Shown here piece after piece: positions 58,133 through 64,000 of a DNA stretch of 64,000 bases. Positions within the stretch are counted from its first letter, which is position 1. Every line of letters starts with the position of its first letter. The DNA is from Linum tenue (lineage: Eukaryota > Streptophyta > Magnoliopsida > Malpighiales > Linaceae). The position numbers and the translations under genes are program-made. Under the pieces are notes generated by a model. That model was not told the DNA's origin, made no database searches, and worked only from the letters and a program-made list of their open reading frames with translations. Where the stretch lies: contig CAMGYJ010000005.1 of the NCBI GenBank assembly GCA_946122785.1, positions 61,268,200-61,332,199 on the forward strand, given 5' to 3'.

Positions 58133-58140
58133 TATTTATA
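58133..58140 (-). promoter_or_regulatory. TATA box of MIR390
   Basis: The minus strand reads TATAAATA at 58140-58133, about 160 bp upstream of the hairpin. A transcription start near 58100-58110 is inferred. Confidence 0.7.
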
Positions 58141-58153
58141 GCGGAGGAGATGC

Positions 58154-58154
<1 letters not shown>

Positions 58155-58184
<30 letters not shown>
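58155..58184. repeat. (GA)n microsatellite, MIR390 promoter side
   Basis: A run of GA dinucleotides, CT on the MIR390 strand, just upstream of its TATA box. CT/GA-rich tracts are common in plant core promoters. Confidence 0.85.
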
Positions 58185-58186
<2 letters not shown>

Positions 58187-58274
58187 CGTTGGGGTTGGGA
58201 CTTGGGAGAAGAAAGATGACGGTGAATGAAACGTGGGAGGATTTGCAGACAAACGTCACCTCTCCTCTCCTTTC

Positions 58275-58277
<3 letters not shown>

Positions 58278-58307
<30 letters not shown>
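58278..58307. repeat. Second (GA)n microsatellite, MIR390 promoter side
   Basis: A second run of GA dinucleotides of about the same length, some 95 bp farther upstream of the MIR390 TATA box. Confidence 0.85.
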
Positions 58308-58309
<2 letters not shown>

Positions 58310-59055
58310 TTCTGGGCTCGGCCTTGGCTTTGACTAGCATTACCAATCAATCAGGCCCCCCCGTCCCCTTCATTAATTCCTCTCCCACCTCCTTTCTTTC
58401 TTTCTTTGGTTGGATTGGATGTATTTCGGAACTTCTTCATTTTTTTTCATGCAATTGGACAACAGTATACTTCAATTATTCAAAACTTTTAATCTAGTTT
58501 CCTACAAATTTCAACCATATTAAGATCCAGACACAATTTACTGCCCAAATATATTGAATCAAACAAGATTGCTTTTTTTATAAGCACATATTACTAGATG
58601 ATGACACGTAAACTAAACATCGTGCAACAAAGACAAAACTAACATTGAATTTTCTCAGAGTTTCTTATCTTTGGGTTACTTTTGCTAAATCCACAAGTCA
58701 CTGTTTTGATTGTGCCAAATTTTTGGTTTCTGATGGATCGTTTACCAATTTTTTGGAAACGGGGGTTACCATCCATCCTTTTTCTTCTTTTGGGAGGTAG
58801 GTGATTTTTCTTTCCGGAGGTGATTTGTAATAATTGATAGTAATACCATTAAGTAGTATTTATATATTTTAGTGTGGTTCGGCCAACAAATCCCCTTTTT
58901 TAATGTCTGTGTTTAATGAGTGGCCAACAAATCATTTTTAGTGCATCTGCCGACTACGGTACGCGGGGCAGAGTAGACTGCTACAGTAAACTTACCACCC
59001 AAAAATATATGACCTTTTCTTTGGCCTTTTTTCTTTTTCCGTCATGGGTATTGGG
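58308..59055. other. Intergenic stretch, distal MIR390 promoter
   Basis: AT-rich sequence without coding signal or element ends. It may carry distal control sites for MIR390. Confidence 0.4.
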
Positions 59056-59283
59056 TGGTATGATTTAGCAAACAATCGTACGTTACCGGGGATAATGAAT
59101 GGCGTAAACTTCAGTGTGGGTTAATCCTATTTCTACAAAATATCCTATTTTACCACCCATTATCAGCCTCTTTGGAGACAATTCCGGAAGAAATGAAAAT
59201 GGAAATGAAATTCTATAACCCACACTGAAGTTTACGCCATTCATTATCCCCGGTAACGTACGATTGTTTGCTAAATCATACCA
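59056..59283. repeat. Perfect 68-bp inverted repeat with 92-bp spacer
   Basis: Arm 59056-59123 (TGGTATGATTTAGCAAACAA...) is the exact reverse complement of 59216-59283 by eye. The spacer contains GGAAATGAAATTCT, whose complement AGAATTTCATTTCC lies just past the right arm, so the right arm is itself flanked by inverted copies. If transcribed it would fold into a perfect stem. No coding content. Confidence 0.93.
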
Positions 59284-59488
59284 GAATTTCATTTCCTATT
59301 CTAGTGTTTGGTATAATTCTTACAACTATGGAAATGGATTGCACTTTTAACCATAATAAATAATGCAATATGTTTGTTTTACTTTGAAAAATGCAATATG
59401 AATGAGAGAGGAAGAGAGTAAAATGATAGTGGATTAGTGGATCAATAAAATAAAAGTATTGATGGGTCCCACTAATTACATCAATTTT

Positions 59489-59690
59489 GATTGCAAGTTT
59501 GGTAACTCGAATTGCTATAAAATTTCACGTTTGCCACTCGAATTGGTTTATTCCATTTATAGTCACTCGAATTAGTTGAACAGTCAAAGTTCGGTCACTC
59601 TCCGTTAACCTCCGTTAGACTTTGTTAATGACGACCGTTTTGTGATGACGTGGCTAACAAAAAATCACAGTCTGCATATTTTAACACTAA
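59489..59690. mobile_element. Left terminal region of a MULE carrying GRF and transposase genes
   Basis: Starts about GATTGCAAGTTTGGTAACTC and contains tandem copies of a TTTGGTCACTCGAATTG-type unit of about 32 bp. TCGGTCACTCTCCGTTAACC and ATGACGTGGCTAAC follow, shared with the termini of 20771-21911. The right terminus would be beyond the LTR insertion at 61439 and is not in view, so the element is inferred from one end plus the transposase remnant. Confidence 0.6.
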
Positions 59691-59947
59691 AAAACGATGA
59701 CCCGACCCGCCACGTCATATTTACCCGCCATGTCAGCCATTCTTGCCCAACCCGCTAACCAACCCAATTAATTGACCCAAACCCAAACCCGAGACCCAAC
59801 CCCCCCCCCCTCGAATCTAGCCCTTTTATAAGTCTACCCCCTCAGAAAGGAATCCCTAATCTGTTCTCTTCCTCGTTAATCTGCGCGAGAATCGCCCCCT
59901 CCCCATCCATCTGTTCCTTTCCTTCTCCTCTCACTTCCCCTCTACCA

Positions 59948-60498
59948 ATGGCTGCACCCTTCTGTCACTGTGGAGAGCCAACAGATATGAAGACGAGCTG
60001 GACTGAGGTGAATCCAGGAAGAAGGTTTTATGGATGCAGCAGATATGAGGTAATGTTTCATCCACCTTTGTTTCCTTTTTACTGTTACAATTCGACTATT
60101 ATTTTGCCTTTTTCATCCTTCTATTTTCTCTGTGCGATGATGTGTAGACAAGTGAAGCATGTAACTACTTCAGATGGCTTGACCCAGCCCTTGATGAGCA
60201 TATGAGAAATGTGTTGCTAAACTTTCATCGTCGAATTCGGGAGCAAGAGAAGAGGCAAAACAAGGAGGTGTCCAAGTTTGATCGGAAAATGGTGTCGTTC
60301 ATCATTTTAGGAGCTATTGTATTCTTTTTTTTTTATAGGAAAGTGATAAGTCGTCTGTGTAGTTGTAGTTGTTGTAATCTTTTGATGTGTAGCTGGTGTA
60401 GTCGAACGATCTGTCTAGTTGTTGACCAATTCAGCTACGGTCAGCGTTTCATGTTTGGCCACTCGAATTGCTATAGCGTTTCATGTTTGGTCACTTGA
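59948..60498 (+). CDS. Small GRF zinc-finger protein with C-terminal membrane segment
   Basis: Two exons, 59948-60049 and 60148-60498, encode 150 residues; the 98-bp intron has GT-AG ends in phase 0. The GRF zinc finger spans residues 5-47: C6-H-C8-G, NPGRRFYGC30, C39-NYFRWLDP. GRF fingers bind single-stranded or structured nucleic acid in enzymes such as TOP3 and NEIL3. A basic helix (53-82) precedes a hydrophobic segment (about 83-100, SFIILGAIVFFFFY), then a Cys-rich tail. The last about 19 residues are read out of the 32-bp repeat array that follows, and the stop lies within it. The gene sits inside a MULE terminus and faces a transposase remnant. Stand-alone GRF plus membrane proteins are common in plants, with function unknown to me. 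Confidence 0.8.
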
Positions 60499-60655
60499 AT
60501 TGTTAAAGTGTTTCATGTTTGGTCAGTCGAATTGCTAAATTTTTTATGTGTTTGGCCACTCAAATTGCTAAATTGTTCTGTGTTTGGTCACTGTAAATGG
60601 AAAATGCTTTTAACTTTGGTCACTTGAATTGCAAATGGGTTTCAGAATTGGTCAC
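60440..60655 (+). repeat. Array of about 32-bp repeats between two convergent genes
   Basis: Units such as GTTTCATGTTTGGCCACTCG and GTTTCATGTTTGGTCACTTG repeat about five times with decay towards the right. The same unit builds the left MULE terminus at 59495-59580, in the same orientation. The array covers the end of the GRF reading frame. Confidence 0.8.
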
Positions 60656-60940
60656 TCACAGGTAGCAGCACGAATGTAACAACAAGGCATGTATTTGTGC
60701 AAAAGAACCTTCCAAACTACTGGAATATTGATAAACCTGTTAGTCATTCATAAACTTATAGTCTTACAAGGTCCAGATGATAATTATAGCCTCGAGGACA
60801 GTGTTTTTCCAAAAGAGCAATTCACCATGACCTAATAGGCTAGATAATACGACAAAGCAACATTCAAAGTCTACATTTAATAGCCAATTGGAGGCTTCAA
60901 GATGGTAATTATCATTTGGACCTAAACTGCAACTAATCTT

Positions 60941-61438
60941 CACTCGTTCTCTTGAGTCACTTGGCTTGCATTTTGCGATCCTCCACATCCTTGGCTGAGC
61001 TGATGTGATGCCTGAATCCGTGGCCTCCTAGTAGTTCCCTGCAAAGTTAAAGCTACATTAGAAGATAGTAGGACTTGATTAGAAAGCAAAATTGTACAAG
61101 TCAATAAATAAATACATCTGGCATGAGCTGGACAGTGTTGGGCAGACTCAATGGTGCTTTTGCAGCGACTTTTGCAGCCCTCTGTTGCTGCTTTTGTATG
61201 GCTGCCAGCCGATTTTTTTATGCTCTTTCGAGTTGTTTTGCCCTTTTAGCTTCTTCCTTAGCCTGTCTCCTTTCCTCCACCTGTTTCTTCCTTTCTTCAT
61301 TATGGAACAGTTTGGTGTGCCCAGCTACCCCACATGTGGTGCACGCCTTCTGTTTCTTCTTCCCTTTCTCATCCTCATCGAGTCCCTTTCTTCGTTGCTT
61401 CTTTGGTCTGCCCCTCTTTTTCGAGTTTGCAACTGGAG
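60941..61438 (-). pseudogene. C-terminal remnant of a Mutator-like transposase
   Basis: Minus-strand exon 61438-61116 reads SKKRGRPKKQRRKG, then a zinc knuckle (CTTCGVAGHTKLFHN, fourth ligand H instead of C), then a charged helix. A TAA stop follows LERA, after which the frame continues (KNRLAAIQKQQQRAAKVAAK). A second exon, 61038-60941, follows a GT-AG intron and ends GGSQNASQVTQENE then stop. GRPKK plus a knuckle at the C-terminus is typical of MULE transposases (mudrA type). The catalytic part would lie to the right, but an LTR element is inserted at 61439. The gene is convergent to the GRF gene. Confidence 0.72.
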
Positions 61439-61806
61439 TGTTAGAAACAAGTTTCTAACGGGTCTCTAGATCAAATCTAGAGATTGAGAATTTAGGGTTT
61501 ATAGAACAGAATTAGTGATTTAGGGATTTGAGAAGAGAATTTGGGGAAGAACAGAAGAGAATCGGCCTAAGCCTTTAGAGGGATTGAGGTCAATAATTGA
61601 GAGGATTGGGATAGGAATTTAGGGAGATAATTCTTTATTAACTTCTGCTTAATATGACGAATGACCCAAAGTACATATATATAGGGAAATACTAGAAAAC
61701 CCTAAGAATAAACCTAATTCTACTAGAAGACTACTAACCATAATAAGAATTACCCTAATGATTATAATAATAAACATAGAAACCCGATATAATTCGGTTT
61801 CTAACA
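61439..61806 (-). repeat. 3' LTR of a minus-strand LTR element, 368 bp
   Basis: Bounded by TGTTAGAAACAAGTTTC and GAATTCGGTTTCTAACA. Just right of it the minus strand has GAAGGGGGAGGAGA, a polypurine tract. A TATATATA stretch near 61673-61683 may be its TATA box. It interrupts the MULE transposase. The possible 5-bp target is TGGAG (61434-61438); the other end is outside the window. Confidence 0.82.
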
Positions 61807-61897
61807 TCTCCTCCCCCTTCAGACCAACCTTGACCTCAAGGTTGACCCACTTGATCCACTCCTCCTTCCTTCTCACGCAATGTGCAAGCTGACTACT

Positions 61898-62371
61898 CTA
61901 TTTCTTGCGCTTCCGTTTCTTCCAATCGTGCTCCAACTTTGATATTGGGCTTCTTCCACCAACCTTCTTGGGTTGGTCCTTTTCTTCGACCTTCACTTGC
62001 ATGGACCCAATATTCGCTTCCTTGACACATTCAGACTTCGCCAGCTCCGCTTTGGTTGGCCTCATAATTCCACAACTCAAGGAACACAACGATTCGTTCA
62101 TGTCTAAGAACCCATCCTTGAGTACCATTTCACCAAGACCTTCATACATTTTTCTTGGAACAAGCCCATAAAGTTGTGATATTTCTTCTCCATGTATTGT
62201 TGGACCAAGCTTACTAGGAAGTCTATCAGTTAACCCACTGGCTTTGCCACCAATTTCCATTGAGTCTACTCCACACGAAATAGCTTCAATTGGGCCATAT
62301 GTTTGCTGTCCATTATCATTAACCTTCTCAAACTCTTTAATAGACATCTTCATAAATTCCTCCTCTTGCAT
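61898..62371 (-). CDS. Hypothetical ORF in the LTR element (157 aa)
   Basis: Starts MQEEEFMKMSIKEFEKVNDN. It is rich in Glu and Lys and ends HDWKKRKRKK, a possible nuclear signal. It lies next to the polypurine tract, where some plant LTR elements carry an extra ORF. No domain recognised. It may be only a chance frame. Confidence 0.35.
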   Translation of the reverse strand: MQEEEFMKMSIKEFEKVNDNGQQTYGPIEAISCGVDSMEIGGKASGLTDRLPSKLGPTIHGEEISQLYGLVPRKMYEGLGEMVLKDGFLDMNESLCSLSCGIMRPTKAELAKSECVKEANIGSMQVKVEEKDQPKKVGGRSPISKLEHDWKKRKRKK

Positions 62372-62398
62372 GGTTGTGAAGACAAGTTCTTGTGGGCT

Positions 62399-63061
62399 TC
62401 ATTCCTCTCCAAACAAATTTACATTGAACTTCCTTGAAAGCCCATATTCTAATCCAATGAGTCCACTCTCTTTTCTCACAAAACAGGGAACGAGCTGTGC
62501 TTCTCTCTCAGCTGCTACTAGCCCTCTCAATTGGCCCAGCAGGACTTGGCCCAAAGAGAGCCCAGCAGACTTCCTTCTCTGTTGGCTCCACTCCACCATT
62601 CTTGGCCCAACACCAATTAGCAATCCAAAATCTTCAGCCCACATCAGATGGCGCACTTCGGCACCTCCAACTGACTCTGCGGTCCGATTCGCTCGGTCCA
62701 ACCGAATTGGCCCATCACCCAACCTGTCTCGCCTCTCCACTCCAACCCACGCGAGTCCAACCTTCACCAACCCTAAGTTTTTCCCATCAACACCGGCGAT
62801 CCGAACGGAGCGGCCCACGGACTCGAAAGCGGCCCGCGCGACTCGTTGTTGCTGAGTGCAGCAACCCAGGGTTGCAGAGGAAGGGTAGCAGCCGCCTTGC
62901 CTCGCTGTTTCCTTCCCCAGCGGCACCCAGGCCTCCCGCCGACGGCGATTAGGCCAACCCGAACCTGCCATCGTCCTCAACGCCACCTTCTCGTCCAACC
63001 TTGCCGTGAAGTTAGTCATCATCAGCTCCGTCGTCGCCGGCAAAACACCCACGTCGCCCAT
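62399..63061 (-). CDS. Hypothetical ORF in the LTR element (220 aa)
   Basis: Reads MGDVGVLPATTELMMTNFTA and later RIAGVDGKNLGLVKVGLAWV. It is GC-rich and open over 660 bp, but two other frames in the same stretch are also open, as happens in GC-rich DNA. No family recognised. Could be captured host coding sequence. Confidence 0.3.
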   Translation of the reverse strand: MGDVGVLPATTELMMTNFTARLDEKVALRTMAGSGWPNRRRREAWVPLGKETARQGGCYPSSATLGCCTQQQRVARAAFESVGRSVRIAGVDGKNLGLVKVGLAWVGVERRDRLGDGPIRLDRANRTAESVGGAEVRHLMWAEDFGLLIGVGPRMVEWSQQRRKSAGLSLGQVLLGQLRGLVAAEREAQLVPCFVRKESGLIGLEYGLSRKFNVNLFGEE

Positions 63062-63550
63062 TGTCGCCTCCGCTAGAGCTGCTGCTGATCGCAGTGTCCC
63101 GTGCGTGATTCGCGATGCTTGAGAGGAATCCCAACGAGCCTGTGGCGAGTGAACCTTGGAGCGTCTTGTCGTCTACAGCCTTCCGCCGCCGCGTTTCTTC
63201 TTCTTTCTTTTTTGGTTCGGCGGTGGCTCTTTCTTTCTTAGGAATTGGGGCTTGCAACCAACCGGCATCTCCAGCTTCCTCGTTTCATTGAATTCGCACA
63301 GAGCATGGAAGTTGGCAGAGTCGAGGGAGCTTTGTTGTTGTATCTCCCTCGTCGGGTCTTCTTCTCCCGTCAATGGTTTATCCAGTCCCGCGCCAGTCTC
63401 CATCATCTTCTTCTTCTCAATTGCCGGTAGCTGCGTCTTCTTTCTGAATTTCCAGGAAATAGCATCATAGTTTGGGAAAATAGATTGCTCCGCCCAATTT
63501 CTTAATGCTTGTTCTTTCTTGTCGAATCTCGGCTTCTTCTTCCTGGATGG

Positions 63551-63916
63551 TTATACAACTACTGAAAACTGTGTTGGTGGTGAAGCCACAATGGTGGTGG
63601 CTGGTTGTGACGGGAGCTGCTGCCCATCTTGAATCTCGACATCCGGATCTCCATCTTCGACAGCAGCTGAAATGAGTACGATGGCGATTTCAGCTACCAG
63701 TGCTGGTGGTGACTTAGTCACCTTTTCCTCGTCGGCTGCCTCATCACCCGCCATCGATGGCTGCTTCTTTGCTGCATCATCGTCCGTCGCGGTGCGCGTC
63801 GAAGTTTGCTGCTCGTCGGCCAAGTCAGCCTCTGCAGTACGCGGCCGCCTCGTGTCCTCTTCAGCCTTCTCACGTCGCAATGAGTACGATTTCCAATAAT
63901 CGACGATTTGCCACAT
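63551..63916 (-). CDS. Hypothetical ORF in the LTR element (121 aa)
   Basis: Starts MWQIVDYWKSYSLRREKAEE, then a long Ala/Glu/Asp-rich low-complexity stretch. No known domain. It may be the 3' part of a longer frame beyond a shift, or a chance frame in GC-rich sequence. Confidence 0.3.
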   Translation of the reverse strand: MWQIVDYWKSYSLRREKAEEDTRRPRTAEADLADEQQTSTRTATDDDAAKKQPSMAGDEAADEEKVTKSPPALVAEIAIVLISAAVEDGDPDVEIQDGQQLPSQPATTIVASPPTQFSVVV

Positions 63917-64000
63917 TTGTTCCTGCTTTTGAGCCCACGTCAGCTCCGAAGGTTTTGGTGAGCATGTCGTCTCGGGTCGCCGCTGCCCAGCCTTCGCGTC

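Larger units (their letters stand above)
61807..64000 (-). mobile_element. Internal region of the LTR element, no retroviral-type domains seen
   Basis: This continues from the polypurine tract to the window edge. Several minus-strand frames exist, but none shows gag, protease, integrase or reverse transcriptase signatures. The right half is GC-rich and looks gene-derived. It may be a large non-autonomous (LARD-like) element, or one carrying captured host sequence. Confidence 0.6.

Noticed and set aside
58021..58350. Ser/Leu-repeat protein on the minus strand
   Set aside because: It arises from the GA microsatellites in the MIR390 promoter.
60202..60498. Separate Cys-rich protein gene downstream of GRF exon 1
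   Set aside because: The phase and splice sites (60049/60148) join it to the GRF exon, and the combined zinc finger is complete only when spliced.
1..64000. Bacterial-type operons, origins or CRISPR arrays
   Set aside because: All gene structures are spliced plant genes or plant transposons; nothing prokaryotic or organellar was seen.

Overview
The window is nuclear DNA of a flowering plant, most likely a eudicot. Spliced genes with short GT-AG introns, plant-specific families (an IMK2-type receptor kinase, a DREB2-type AP2 factor, chloroplast MATE DTX44), a MIR390 hairpin, and dense plant-type transposons all point that way. I could not fix the species.

About 10 kb is genic; the rest is layered transposable elements. 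Likely functional genes, left to right: an IMK2-like LRR receptor-like (pseudo)kinase (3986-6534, +); an Abraxas/FAM175-like MPN protein (22123-23213, +); a DREB2-type factor (50278-51429, +) converging on a 12-exon DTX44-like plastid MATE transporter (55196-52030, -); MIR390 (about 57984-57860, -); and a small GRF zinc-finger membrane protein (59948-60498, +) that seems to belong to a Mutator-like element (MULE).

Layout: 1-1743 is the 5' end of a minus-strand Ty3/gypsy element. 1744-3571 holds MULE and hAT remnants, and IMK2 follows. 6791-7461 is a MULE-type MITE. 7630-15474 is a 7.8-kb MULE with inverted termini, itself filled with hAT elements, a SINE-like repeat and a mosaic LTR element. 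16859-21911 is a run of Harbinger, MULE and Pack-MULE elements, one carrying a broken BBX/CONSTANS-like exon. Abraxas and tRNA-derived SINEs follow. 27380-32830 is a decayed minus-strand L1-type LINE. 33266-37518 is a copia-type LTR element without recognisable pol, with a hAT, a solo LTR and a Harbinger element nested in it. 39773-48125 is a block of tandem and inverted repeats. DREB2, DTX44 and MIR390 form a gene-rich island at 49.5-58.4 kb. 59489-64000 is a MULE with a GRF gene facing a transposase remnant, broken by another minus-strand LTR element that runs off the window.

Most elements were delimited by reading both ends and finding target-site duplications: 8 bp for hAT, 9 bp for MULE, TAA/TTA for Harbinger, 5 bp for an LTR element, 15 bp for a SINE. 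The protein-coding genes look like unrelated neighbours. The clearest functional coupling seen is inside the right-hand MULE, where a GRF gene and a transposase gene converge in the way mudrB and mudrA do in maize MuDR.
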